Positions 12,859-24,953 of a stretch of DNA of 64,000 nucleotides are shown here, in pieces. The notes under the pieces are model-generated. The model was not told the origin of the DNA, ran no database searches, and saw nothing but the letters and a program-made list of their open reading frames with translations. How positions within the stretch are numbered: the stretch's first letter is position 1; each line of letters opens with the position of its first letter. Source of the stretch: Glycine soja (lineage: Eukaryota > Streptophyta > Magnoliopsida > Fabales > Fabaceae); the NCBI RefSeq assembly GCF_004193775.1, contig NC_041011.1, forward strand, positions 41,671,167 to 41,735,166. The letters are read 5' to 3'. A program made the position numbers and the translations under genes.

Positions 12859-13773
12859 ATGTGCACAGCCCTAAAGACGAATTACCAGCTTAGCGAGGAG
12901 ATCGGTCGCGGTCGTTTCGGCACCATCTTCCGCTGCTTCCACCCACTCTCCAACGAACCCTACGCCTGCAAACTCATCGACAAATCCCTCCTCCATGACT
13001 CCACCGACCGCGACTGCCTCCAGAACGAACCCAAATTCATGACCCTCCTTTCACCTCACCCAAACATCCTTCAAATCTTCCATGTTTTCGAGGACGACCA
13101 ATATCTCTCCATAGTAATGGATCTCTGCCAACCCCACACGCTTTTCGACCGCATGGTCGATGGTCCCATCCAGGAGTCCCAAGCCGCCGCCCTCATGAAG
13201 AACCTTCTGGAAGCTGTCGCGCACTGCCACCGCCTCGGCGTGGCCCACCGCGACATTAAACCCGACAATATTCTGTTCGATTCGGCGGACAATCTTAAAC
13301 TGGCGGACTTCGGTTCCGCGGAGTGGTTTGGGGATGGGAGGAGCATGAGCGGCGTGGTGGGGACGCCGTATTACGTGGCGCCGGAGGTTCTGTTGGGGAG
13401 GGAGTACGATGAGAAGGTTGATGTGTGGAGCTGTGGGGTGATTTTGTATATAATGTTGGCGGGGATTCCCCCTTTTTACGGAGATTCTGCGGCGGAGATC
13501 TTTGAGGCTGTGGTTAGGGCTAATCTTAGGTTCCCTTCTAGAATCTTCCGGACTGTGTCCCCCGCCGCCAAGGATCTCTTGCGAAAAATGATCTGTAGGG
13601 ATTCTTCTAGAAGGTTCTCCGCAGAACAAGCCTTGAGTAAGTTACTACTTGCTTCTGTTTTCTTGTTTGATATAATTTTTGGGGGGTTTTGTGTTGATGG
13701 AATTTTTGGATGTTTTGTTTTTGTAGGACATCCTTGGATCTTGAGTGCGGGTGACACGGCTGAACTCACTTGA
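12859..13773 (+). CDS. PPCK: Phosphoenolpyruvate carboxylase kinase
   Basis: This small Ca2+-independent kinase phosphorylates the N-terminal serine of PEP carboxylase in the cytosol and relieves malate inhibition. Exons are 12859-13636 and 13727-13773, giving 274 residues, the normal size for PPCK. The protein is little more than a kinase domain: glycine loop GRGRFG (16-21), lysine in YACK (38), HRDIKPDN (130-137), DFG (150-152) and APE (174-176). It has no EF-hands or autoinhibitory tail. The N-terminus MCxAL and the C-terminal RHPWIL are family hallmarks. The single intron near the 3' end (13637-13726) is at the position known for plant PPCK genes. It is exactly 90 nt and has no in-frame stop, so an unspliced transcript would still encode 304 residues. 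Coding GC is high compared with the flanks. PPCK is usually controlled at the transcript level; the sequence shows only a TATA box. Confidence 0.95.
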   Translation: MCTALKTNYQLSEEIGRGRFGTIFRCFHPLSNEPYACKLIDKSLLHDSTDRDCLQNEPKFMTLLSPHPNILQIFHVFEDDQYLSIVMDLCQPHTLFDRMVDGPIQESQAAALMKNLLEAVAHCHRLGVAHRDIKPDNILFDSADNLKLADFGSAEWFGDGRSMSGVVGTPYYVAPEVLLGREYDEKVDVWSCGVILYIMLAGIPPFYGDSAAEIFEAVVRANLRFPSRIFRTVSPAAKDLLRKMICRDSSRRFSAEQALSKLLLASVFLFDIIFGGFCVDGIFGCFVFVGHPWILSAGDTAELT

Positions 13774-16700
13774 GAATGTAGCTAGAGAGAGACATGACCT
13801 AAGTTACATGGTGCAGTGTAGCTAATTTTGCTCCTTTTGTCTTTTCTCTCTACTGTCTCAATAAGGTGGTCTACTCGTGGTGGCAGAGGAAGGAACGGAA
13901 CAGAGCACGCTTCTGTAGATTTTTGTTTTGTTTTAGGAATCTTATATCTGAGACTCTGTATGAGTCGAGAGAATCTTGTTTTTCCACTCTCGGTGATTTT
14001 CTCTCTGTGTAGTAGAAAGTGAGAAAGTGGGTGATCTCCCAGACTCTCTCCCCCCTAGTAGAAAGGAGTTTGTTTGCTGATATCCTTCTGGTTTTTTGTA
14101 TCTGTAAATCATAAATAAACAATAATTTTGAATGGTGTTTAATTTAATCTTTCTGATTTTGTGGTTTTGATTTCTGTTTTTTTAAGGTATTTAATAAGGG
14201 TGATTCTTATTAGTAGGTGAAATTAGATGAATTTTTAATGAACATTTAAGTGCATATTTTAAATTTTATTTAATTCACGGGAAGAACTGTTATTGAAAAT
14301 AAATTACAAGTAAAGAATATAGGTTCATTTTGTTTGAAGTTTTGTGTTGTAAGAATAATTTAAATTTTCAATCTTTAAAATGTTCTTTAGATGAAGATAT
14401 TATTTTATTATTTAAATTTAGGATACTGATTGATATAAAGTATATCGAAAGGGTCCTTTTAAATAGAGAAAAATAAGAAAACTCTTAAGATACCGAATAG
14501 TTATTGAAATGTGTGTGGACATAAACAAGAGAAGGTAAAATTGTGTCATATCCTTTCATTGTGAAGGGGTTTGTCACACTTGAAATTTCTACTTGACAAT
14601 TGCACCAATCAACTTGACTGAGTGTTTAGCACGACGAAAGAACTATCAAATGGGAAAATTGCAGTCAATAATAAACTCTAGTATTTATTAAATCAACTAT
14701 TAGGTCTGACTATAAAGTAGGATGTTATTATGTTTCTTTTTCTAAAGCAGTGGGCTAGTGGTGTCTCTGGAAGACTACTGGAACTTTTGTAAATCTTCTT
14801 ACTGACTTGAAGAAACAAATAGAGTGAAAAAAGGAACAGATAACACAAACTGCAGGGACCTCAACTGTTAAATTTGATTTCTAACTTAATAAAATATGTG
14901 TAAAAATATTTTGAAATAATTTTGGGTGAGTACTATTATTTCAGTAACACTTTTCCACGGTGTTTTTCTACTAAAAATAAGATGGAAAAATAATAAAAAT
15001 ATATTATAACTGATACTATAAGTCATTATATTATAAAATTGTTAAGTAAAAATAATATTATCCTATTTTTTTAACTGTTAAAGACTTAAAAGATCATATT
15101 CCTCCTCAATTATTGTGCCATTCATTAAAATAAGGGAGTATAAGTTGATAGAAAAGTAGTCTTGCTTATGAGTTTTAGGTTTATACTACTACTTTATACA
15201 AGCAACGTGATACAGTGATGGGTCATGCACTTCCGATCAAACTTCATATATTCCATAATACTATACAGTGATTCATTTGAATTGGGAGAAAATAATGACT
15301 ACGAAGTTTACTTTGAAAATACGTTAACTTAATAACTTAAATACGTTGTTGACCAGTATCTTAGATGTATTAATAAAATAAACATATTTTACTAAAAATA
15401 ATATTAATACACATTTATCATAGTTTTAAATGCATTTTTAGCATTAATTTTTATTTTTAATTAAGATCTTTAAATTACTAACTAATAAGAACATATAATC
15501 ATAATGATAAGAAATATTAATAACATATTACCAAACATATTTTTTTTTGTTATTAAAAGAATAATGCATTTTAAATGATAAAATTTATAAGTTTAATGAA
15601 TTATGTTTACATTTTATAATTTAAATATATTTTTTGAAAGAATAATTTAAATAAATTTTAATTAATAATGAAGAAAAAAGTGATATATATAGTGTTGCTT
15701 ATGACTTACGGAGTACGCAAATGTGAAGGGAATGAAACTAAAAATCTGCTTCACAATCGAAAGGCGTATGTATGCAGTGATGTCATATTAAGTATATATA
15801 AGTAGGAAATGGTGAGTTTAAGATAAGCCATGGTATCTATATTGATACCCTTATCAAATATCAATTCATTGTGGCCCATTGTCTTTGGGACCAGCGTTCA
15901 CATGTGACCCCCTCATTTGTTCCCTTTTAAATTTAGCCTCAAAAGACGTTTTACCACCTTCATGTCGAGTAAATTACTAATTTTACTGCTGCTATTTTAG
16001 TACTAGTTTATAAATTATTTTTCAATATTCAATAGTAAACTCAAAACTAAAATTAAAAGATAAATTATATAATTCACATAAGTTAAAATAAATCAAATAA
16101 TCTTGTTGACATATGTGAATGTGAGTCGTCACTCTTTTATTTGTAGAAAATTATGTAAAAAGGTATACTTTGGTTTGTGTATATTAAAAATTTAATAAAT
16201 CTATATATAGATTTAGTATTATTATTAGATAAAGCATACTTCGTAAAAAAAATTGAAAATTAAAATGACTATGTGAACACTGTACACGTATAATATATTC
16301 AAAGTAATGATAATGAAAATAATTAATTATCTCAAAATGAATCGAATTAGTAGAAGATGATTAATTGAGTTTTAAGTATAAACTTCATATATTTTATAGT
16401 TAAAATATAAAACAAAAACTAACCTTTAATTTTGAAAAAATATCAGTAGTTTTAAAAAAAGAGATATAGAAACCCAATTTGAAACAAAGACTCCGTCAGT
16501 GCATTATTTTAATAAACTCCCAAGTTTATTTTATTTTTGAAAAAACGTTAGGTGTCCATAGTCTAGTCTTTAGATGAGCGTGGGGCCAAATTGGATGTGA
16601 AATGTCAAAAGGAAGAAAATAAGATGCAACGGCCAAAGGTTGTATTCAAAGTTGAAGAACGTATCTGGTCCCGGAGCTTCTAGAATCGATCATGGCATAT

Positions 16701-17280
16701 GCTCTTGCCTATTACAAAATGCATGATAAGGGGGTAAGGGTATGTCAAAACACATTCAGACACCAAACCAAGTCTATATTTTTAATAAAGTAAATGAACA
16801 TTGACTAACCCATTTTTAGTTTCATTTGATGAGTCGAATCCTACTTTTCACTTCCCCTAACTTGGAATCTAATGTTAAAGACCACATCCACTAATCCAGT
16901 GGCTCCAAGCACGAGGTTCTTCTATACCCTAGATTCTCTCCGTACAGTATCACCCTCCTCTTCTTCCCATGCCTAATCACATCATTCACATGGTTGCAAT
17001 ACTAAACTTGCTCCATAGAATTAATGCACCAGACTCCGGAAAATTCACGCCAGCTATGCAGCAACAGCATATTATTAGGATAATCTGCATAGAGAGTGAC
17101 ATGCGAATATATTTAATGCTGAAATTTAGAAACAAAGAATGAAAGAAAATTGGTACTTCTATATCATGCTATTTCCTTCTTCTCTTTTCCTTCAAAACCG
17201 AACCTTTGAACTTTATTTTAGAAAAAACGCAAAGACTAAAGGCTTGCTTTATTCCTTTTTCACTTTTTATTATTATTATA
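13774..17280. other. Intergenic region downstream of PPCK
   Basis: The first about 350 bp probably form the PPCK 3' UTR; an AATAAA-like AAATAAAC lies near 14110-14120. Beyond this the sequence is very AT-rich, with no coding frame or RNA gene that I can support. Several short open frames downstream of the stop are chance frames. Confidence 0.55.
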
Positions 17281-17299
17281 AACAGTTTTTTAAAAAATT

Positions 17300-17910
17300 A
17301 AATTACTTCATGTAATTTTACAATCTTTATCTTTTTAGTCCTTATAGAATGAAAGTGATTTTTTTAGTCCATATAATTTACATTTTAATTCTCTTTTAGT
17401 TTCTATGATTTAAAAACATTTTTTTAGTTCTTATAATTTATATTTTAATTCTTTCCTAGTGATTTTTTCAATTTCTATAATTTTTATTTTAATTACCTTT
17501 TAGTCCTTACTAAAAATATATAAAAATAATTAGTTATAAATTAGTTATAAATTATCAACTATTTTTTATTACAAATTATCTTGCGATAAATTAGTTAAAA
17601 ATTACTTGTTAATATTTTTTTAGTTAATTGTAATTGATAATATTACTCATATGGTAAAGACTAAAAAAGAATTAAAATATAAAATGTAAGGACTAAAAAT
17701 ATTATTTTCAAATTATAGGAATTAAAAGAAAATTAAAATGCAAAATATAAGGACTAAAAAAAACACTTTCAAATTATATGGACTAAAAGAGAATTAACAT
17801 GTAAATCATATAGACTAAAAAATTCATTTTCAATTAAAAAGATAAGAATCGTGAAATTATAAATATCAAATAAATAATTTAACCTTTTTAAAATGTTTGT
17901 TTAAAAAAAT
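17300..17910. repeat. Foldback (long inverted repeat) element
   Basis: The left arm (about 17300-17520) carries repeated blocks of TTTTTAGTCC...TATAATTT...TTTTAATTCTC. The right arm (about 17655-17900) carries their reverse complement, GGACTAAAAA...AAATTATA...GAGAATTAA. The outermost arms also match (TAATTTTACAATCTTTATC against GATAAGAATCGTGAAATTAT). The transcript could fold into a long imperfect hairpin. No transposase and no clear target duplication were seen, so exact ends are uncertain. It resembles a foldback MITE. Confidence 0.65.
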
Positions 17911-19672
17911 TGTTTTTTTTTAAAAACTGTTTTTTAAAATAGTTTTACAGTAGTAATACTCTCTACATACATGTATATACGCTTACATAAAATGGTATAA
18001 CCATACCTTAAAAAGACGTCTTAAAAAATTCTTAGTTTTTTTTTGTATTATATTTCGTGATTCATTAAGTTTATGATATTTAAAGCTTGATATAAATCCC
18101 ACTTATTCAGTTATTCTTGAAAAAAAGTACACTTTAGATATAATTATGCATTTATTTAAAAATAAAAATATTTATTATATATAATTATATTTTATTATAA
18201 TTTTAACTACTAAATTTTGAATTAATGTTTATAATTATACTTTTCCCATGACTTTTAAAAAATAAATCCTCCTAAAATTAGGTGTCTTGAGTGAAGCAAA
18301 TAGGTAGGTGGGGGAGATTAATGTGATAAGCTTTCAATGGTGTTGAATGCTTATCAAATCGTACACCTTCGTATTGGAATCCGTGACACGTGTATACTTA
18401 TTTCCTTTTCAAATTTAATTTAAAGTAACTAACTGTACGGTCGGGGCTGCTATCCCCACAGCACGTGATCGTGTTTCGGCCCAACAATGCCTTGGATGGG
18501 CTTCTTTTGTTTTTTTATTTACCTTCGTTGGATTTGTGGTTGCCAGCTATTATTATTATTTTTTAAAGAGAAAAATGAACAAGAATTAATATAATAAAGA
18601 AATAAAAATAAATTATAAAAACATTATAATTTTTTATAGTAAAAATAATAATTAAATATAAATTTATTTAAGAATATAATTAAAATATATTAACATTATA
18701 AATATTTGTTACATTATCATGCAACTATAACTTATCATATATACAATAAGTCTTTTTATAATAACTAATTTGAAAGATGTAAAAAAATTATATGGACAGT
18801 ATATATAAATTACTTTTAATTTAATTTATATTATCAAATTTAAATAGTGTTTCAAAAATGTTTTTTTTTTATAAAACCCTCTGCAAACCGAAAGGTTATA
18901 AACGTTTACCTCATTTTGGGTGAATTGAGACAAAGAGAGGAAAGGGATAAAAACAAGTAATAAAAAGTAAAGAAAGAAAGTAATAGATGTGATAGAAAAC
19001 ATGGAGAGGGATTGGAAAATAAGGATGAAAATGAATTGCGAGTAAAATGTATGTTTATAAGAACTTATATAAATTAGAATAATTATCGTGAATGTGGAGA
19101 TTTTTAGGAATTATTTTTTGACTGAAAGTGTTTTTATGATTTTTTTTTCTGAATTAAAGAACATTTTTAGAAATTTCTTATCTCTTTCAATCTGGTCTTT
19201 CATGTTTTTTTTAAATTGCATTTTTTTAAAAAATTATAAATAATTTAAAAAATAACATCACAATATAAATTTAGTCATTTTAAACTTTAATTTTAATATA
19301 ATTTATATGTTAAAAAATTTTATGTATTTTATATTTTAATTATATAAAGTAAACATTTATTACTCCAAACATCTCTTGATTTCTTTGGTGAGGAATCTCA
19401 CATGGAATATGTATACTTTATAGTACCATTCAGCTAAATTGGTTAACGAAAAGCTACATTTACATAAATTTTTTATTAACTAATTGTTGGCACAGTTAAT
19501 AATATAATTATATTTCTTAAAATACTAACAAAAGTTTAATTTTAACTATAAATACAAAAATGATTTTTATCATAAAAGACAGTTTCTTTTAATAATCCCT
19601 TTAAGCTTAAGAAATCATCCGATGGAGGCATTGACTTTTTAGGTTGGGGAAGGAGGATTCAAAGTGTTGATG

Positions 19673-19703
<31 letters not shown>

Positions 19704-20002
19704 GATGAGTGAGAGCACTTATTTTGGAACGGGACCCAAACAGTCGTAGCAACCCACGTTTGGCAGTTGCTAGCTATTCTGTTACGGAATATAATAATGG
19801 AGCCCACCAGAGTCTTTGCTTTGCCTTTACTTTATGTGATTCCTCGTTCCAAGCAAAAATACATACTCATTATATATATATATATTACCCCACAACCACA
19901 ATTACTATGAATTATCTATTTTACACCCACCCAAACACTGGGAAGATGGCACTGTTTTCCCACAGCCTACTACTTTAACTATTTAAGAGTTTCTAATAGT
20001 TT
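17911..20002. other. AT-rich intergenic stretch
   Basis: No coding gene is supported. The region has homopolymer runs and a heptamer microsatellite at 19669-19707. ACACGTGT- and CACGTG-containing sites occur near 18388 and 18463; these G-box-like sites have no adjacent gene. Confidence 0.5.
19669..19707 (+). repeat. GATGAAT heptamer microsatellite
   Basis: About five and a half tandem copies of GATGAAT lie just upstream of the Copia element. No function is apparent. Confidence 0.9.
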
Positions 20003-20007
20003 ATAAA

Positions 20008-20438
20008 TGTTATGAAGATGGATCAACAATAATTAGTTAGTTAAGTTGTAACCTTGTAACAGAAATCTATTGTAAATCTATTAGCTGTGTGATATCCTTT
20101 TTTGTAACTAGAATTGGTGTATATAAGTCTCAACTGATGTAATTCTTGTATGACATATTCTTTAGATTCATTGTGATCAAATACAAAACTCTAAGTGCAA
20201 GTGAGGAGAGGCTATTGTAAACTTCCCTAGAAGTCTTGCTGATGTATGTTGCGCAGTTGTGATCAAGTAATGAAGAAAGAATCGGCTACAGTGTGGATGT
20301 AGGGGTCTCAAATTGCCCTGAACCACGATAATATTCTTGTTGTTTTGCTCTTTCTTTACCACCTCTGTTCTTAGCATTCTTGCTGTGTGCGCTTGCATAT
20401 CACCATTTCTGCAGTAATATCATCGCAACAATATAACA
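20008..20438 (+). repeat. 5' LTR of the Copia element
   Basis: A 431-bp direct repeat of 24518-24948, with 6-bp inverted ends TGTTAT/ATAACA. A TATA-like GTATATAAG lies near 20119. The primer-binding site begins two bases after its end. Confidence 0.95.
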
Positions 20439-20476
20439 ATTGGTATCAAGAGCCAGGTTCTTAGAGGGATCTTGCG

Positions 20477-23400
20477 ATGGGGACAAGGTTTGATGTGGAG
20501 AAGTTCACAGGGGAAAATGATTTCAGCCTAAGGAGGATCAAGATGCAAGCTCTTCTTGTTCATCAAGGGCTTGATGATGCACTACAAGGAGCCTCTAAGC
20601 TTCCATCTACACTGTCAGACAAAGAGAAGAAAGATTTGCTCAGTAAAGCTCACATCACAATCATTCTTTCTCTTGGTGATGAGGTTCTTCGAGAGGTAGC
20701 TGAGGAGAAATCTGCAGCAGGGATTTGGCTGAAACTTGAGAGCCTATATATGACCAAATCCCTAACTAACAAGTTGTAGCTGAAGAAAAGACTACATCAG
20801 CTGAAGATGGAAGAAGGTTCTTCTATCAAAGAACATGTTTCTTTGTTCACAAAGGCAGTTCTTGATTTGAAAAGTGTAGATGTGAGGATAGATGAGGAAG
20901 ATCAAGCAGTAATGCTATTATGTTCTCTTCCATCATCCTTTGAAAATTTGGTGGACACTATGCTTTTTGGGAGAGATACACTCACCTTGGAGGAGGTTAA
21001 AGCTACCCTGAATTCTTGAGAATTAAAGAAAAAGATAACTGAAAATAAAGGTGAAGGTGGAGATCCCGAGGCATTGATGGCTAGAGGAAGATTAGAAAAG
21101 AGGGATTCAAAGAGCAAGAACAAGAAGAGGTCCAAATCCAGGAACAAGAAGGCCTGCTACTACTGCAAGAAAGAGGGTCATTTCATAAAAGAATGCCCTG
21201 AAAGGAAGAAGAAGAACAATGGTAAATACAATGATGAATCTGATATAGCAGTGGTGGCTGATGGATATGAAAGTGCAGAAGTGCTCTCCATCTCAACTGA
21301 AAAACACAGTGAGGAATGGATTCTAGAATCGGGTTGCTCATTCCATATGACACCCAATCTGGAATGGTTCAGCTCCTATAAGGAGATAGATGGAGGGAAG
21401 GTTCTCGTGGGAAACAATATGGCATGTAATGTCATTGGCATTGGAACTGTTAAATTGAAGATGCAAGATGGATCTGTAAAGTTGCTCCTTGATGTAAGGC
21501 ATGTTCCTGAGCTTAAAAGGAACCTGCTCTCTTTGGGAATACTAGATCAATCTGGATGTTCATTCAAAGGAGAAGGTGGAACTTTAAAGGTATTCAAAGG
21601 TTCATTACAAATAATGAAGGGTACAAGGCAGAATGACCTTTACAAACTGCAAGGTAACATTATCTTGAACTCAGCTTGCCTAGTTTCTATCTCTGAACCA
21701 AATGCTTCCAAGCTTTGGCATTATAGATTAGGTCATGTGAGTGAGAAAGGGCTAGAAGAACTACATAAACAAGGATTGATCGATAATGGGAATTATCAAA
21801 AGCTAAGTTTTTGTGAACATTGTGTATATGGAAACCAAAAGAGAGTTAGTTTCCATAATGCAACTCACACAACTCAGGGTATCCTAGATTATGTACACTC
21901 TGATGTTTGGGGGCCAGCCAAGGTACTTTCATTAGGAGGAGCAAAATATTTCATAACTTTCATTGATGATTGGTCTAGGAAAGTCTGGACTTATCTGTTG
22001 AAACATAAAAATCAGGCTTTTAAGTGTTTCAAACAATGGAAATTGCTTGTTGAGAATCAAACTGGTAGGCATGTGAAACTGCTCAGAACTGATAATGGCC
22101 TTGAATACTTAAGTGAGGAATTCAATGAATTTTGCAAAGACAATGGAATAAGAAGGCACAAAACTGTTAGATTGACCCCTTAGCAAAATGGCCTTGCTGA
22201 AAGGATGAACAAGACCATTTTGGAGAGGGTGAGATGTATGTTGTCCAATGCAAAATTGGCAAAGAGTTTTTGGGGAGAGGCTGTGAATACAACATGTTAT
22301 CTAATAAACAGATGTCCTTCAAGTGCAATTGAATTCAAAACACCAGAGGAAAGATGGACAGGAAAAGCTCCAAGCTATGAAAACTTAAGAATTTTTGGAT
22401 GCACTGTATATGTTCATTCTAATGAAGGCAAACTTGAACCTAGAGCTAAGAAGGGAATCTTCTTAGGTTATCCAGAAGGAGTGAAGGGATATAAAGTGTG
22501 GTTATTGGATCCTGAAGGTCCCAAATCTATTATGAGCAGGGATGTCTTGTTTAGAGAAGAAGACATGATAACAGATTATCAACAGAAGTCTGATTCAATT
22601 CGAAAGGGTGTTCAAGCTGAGCAAAACAGACACTCTGATCAAGGAATTAGGTTGGAGGTGGAGAAGCTAGCACAAACATCAAGTCCAGTAGAGGACAGAA
22701 ATGAAGCATCTCATGATGAACCTATGATTTCATCAATTCCTGAACCTGTTGATACTTCATATAACCTGGTCAGAGACAGACAAAGAAGGCAGATTAAAGC
22801 TCCTGTAAGATTGGGTTATGCCGATCTCATTGCTTATGCTTTGAGTATAGAAATTGATAATCAAGGCTCAGAACCAATTTCTTACAAAGATGCAATTTCC
22901 AGAACCGACAGTGATCAGTGGAGATCAACAATGCAAGATGAGTTTGACTCTTTAATGAAGAATGATACTTGGAAACTTGTTGAAAAGCCAGCAAAGCAAA
23001 CAGTTGTAGGGTGTAAATGGAATTTCAAAAGGAAACCAGAAGAAACAGGAATGGATAGCTACAGATACAAAGCAAGGCTTGTGGCTAGGGGTTTCACACA
23101 AAGAGAAGGAATTGACTATAATGAGATTTTTTTTCTCCAGTTGTGAAGCATACAAGCATCAAAATCATCTTGGCACTAGTTGCAGTTCACAACCTTGAAT
23201 TGGACCAAATGGATGTAAAAACAACTTTTTTACATGGGAATCTAGAAGAAACAATCTATATGAGTCAACCTGAAGGATATGAGGTAAAAAGGAAAGAGGA
23301 GATGGTATGTTTGCTGAAGAAATCTCTGTATGGACTGAAACAATCCCCAAGGCAGTGGTACAAAAGATTTGACTCTTTTGTAGTGTCAAATGGTTTTAAC

Positions 23401-24450
23401 AGAAGTTCCTATGACAGTTGTGTCTACTTCAGAAGGTTGAAGCCTGATTGTTTTATCTACTTATTGCTCTATGTAGATGACATGTTGATTGCAAGTGCAG
23501 ATATGGAAGCCATCAAAGAATTGAAGAATCTGTTGCAATCCAAGTTTGAAATAAAGGATTTAGGGGCTGCAAGGAGAATACTGGGAATGGATATTATCAG
23601 GAAAAGAAATGAAGGTCTGTTATATCTATCTCAGTTAAGCTATGTGCAGAAACTACTGAGAAGGTTCAATATGCTTGATTCAAAACCTGTATCAACACCT
23701 ATTGCTGGACATTTTAAATTGTCAATCACTCATTCTCCACAAACCGAAGATGAAATCAAAGATATGAGTAGAATCCCCTACTCGAATGCTACAGGTTCAC
23801 TTATGTACGCTATGGTTTGTACAAGACCAGATTTAGCATACTCCGCTAGCATTGTAAGTAGATTCATGGCAAATCCTGGAAAACAACACTGGAGTGTCGT
23901 AAAGTGGATCTTAAGATATCTAAAGGGTTCAAAGTCTGTTGTTCTGGTCTATGGAAGAAATTCAGAAAGAATCAATGGTCTGTCAGGCTATGTTGATGCT
24001 GATTATTCAGGTGACATTGACAAAAGAAGGTCCTTAACAGGATACTTATTCACTTTGTATGGAAGTGTCATAAGTTGGAAGGCTAATTTGCAATCAGTTA
24101 TGGCTCTATCTACCACTGAGGCAGAGTATATAACTCTCACTGAAGCTATAAAGGAAGCCATATGGCTTAAAGGTCTTGTTCATGAGCTCGAAGGAAAGAC
24201 TGGTCCTATTGAAGTATGGTGTGATAGTCAAAGCGCAATTGATCTCTCTAAAAACCAAGTTTTTCATGAGAGGACAAAGCATATTGACATTAGGATGCAT
24301 TGCATCCGAGACATCATAGCACAAGGTGAAGTTGAAGTGAGGAAAGTGGCTGGAGCAAACAATCCTGCAGACATGTTGACAAAAGTAGTTCCATGTTCAA
24401 AGTTTACTCATTGTTTAAACTTAATGAACATTGGAACTTGTGACACTTGA
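20477..24450 (+). pseudogene. Copia gag-pol polyprotein with three nonsense codons and one frameshift
   Basis: Reading starts at ATG 20477 (MGTRFDVEKFTG). Gag with a UBN2-like domain runs to about 21020, and a CCHC zinc knuckle (CYYCKKEGHFIKEC) begins near 21155. The protease motif reads WILESG at 21317, with the usual catalytic Asp replaced by Glu (codon 21326-21328). Next come pre-integrase HYRLGHV, the integrase core (HSDVWGP, FIDDWSRK, RTDNG) and reverse transcriptase with YVDDM near 23470. RNase H (DADYSGD to STTEAEY) ends with TGA at 24448-24450. Stops at 20777, 21017 and 22181 are all in the original frame, and each is one C-to-T change from a coding triplet. A run of eight T near 23126-23133 shifts the frame inside reverse transcriptase. 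The polyprotein cannot be made intact. Confidence 0.93.
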
Positions 24451-24517
24451 AGTCTTTGTAAGAGACTGAAGGGAGGAGAGCTTGCTGGTCCTAATATTGA
24501 AGATCCAAGGTGGAGAT

Positions 24518-24948
24518 TGTTATGAAGATGGATCAACAATAGTTAGTTAGCTAAGCTCTAGCCTTGTAACAGAAATCTGTTGTAAACCTATTAGCTGTGT
24601 GATACTCTTTTTTGTAACTAGAATTGGTGTATATAAGTTTCAGCTAATGTAATTCTTGTAGGACATATTCTTTAGATTCATTATGATCAAATACAAAACT
24701 CTGAGTGCAAGTGAAGAGAGGCTATTGTAAACTTCCCTAGAAGTCTTGCTGTTGTATGCTCTACAATTGTGATCAAGTAATGAAGAAAGAATCGGCTATA
24801 GTGTGGATGTAGGGGTCTCAAATTGCCCTGAACCACGATAATATTCTTGTTGTTTTGCTCTTTCTTTACCACCTCTATTCTTAGTATTCTTGCTGTGTGC
24901 GCTTGCATATCACCATTTCTGCAGTAATATCATCGCTGCAATATAACA
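24518..24948 (+). repeat. 3' LTR of the Copia element
   Basis: The 431-bp partner of 20008-20438, same length and ends, differing at about 27 positions by hand count. It is followed directly by the target duplication ATAAA. Confidence 0.95.
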
Positions 24949-24953
24949 ATAAA

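Larger units (their letters stand above)
20008..24948 (+). mobile_element. Copia-type LTR retrotransposon, complete structure, coding region disabled
   Basis: The 4941-bp element is flanked by a perfect 5-bp duplication, ATAAA, at 20003-20007 and 24949-24953. LTRs are 20008-20438 and 24518-24948, each 431 bp with TGTTAT...ATAACA ends. A primer-binding site like that for initiator Met-tRNA (TGGTATCAAGAGC) starts at 20441, and a purine-rich tract precedes the 3' LTR at about 24506-24517. Internal order is gag, protease, integrase, reverse transcriptase, RNase H, which defines Copia; the protein resembles the Tnt1/Tork group. By hand I count about 27 differences between the LTRs (about 6%), so the insertion is not recent. 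Confidence 0.95.

Noticed and set aside
13051..13629. 192-codon frame antisense to PPCK
   Set aside because: It is a shadow of the GC-rich kinase exon on the opposite strand, with a composition caused by codon bias.
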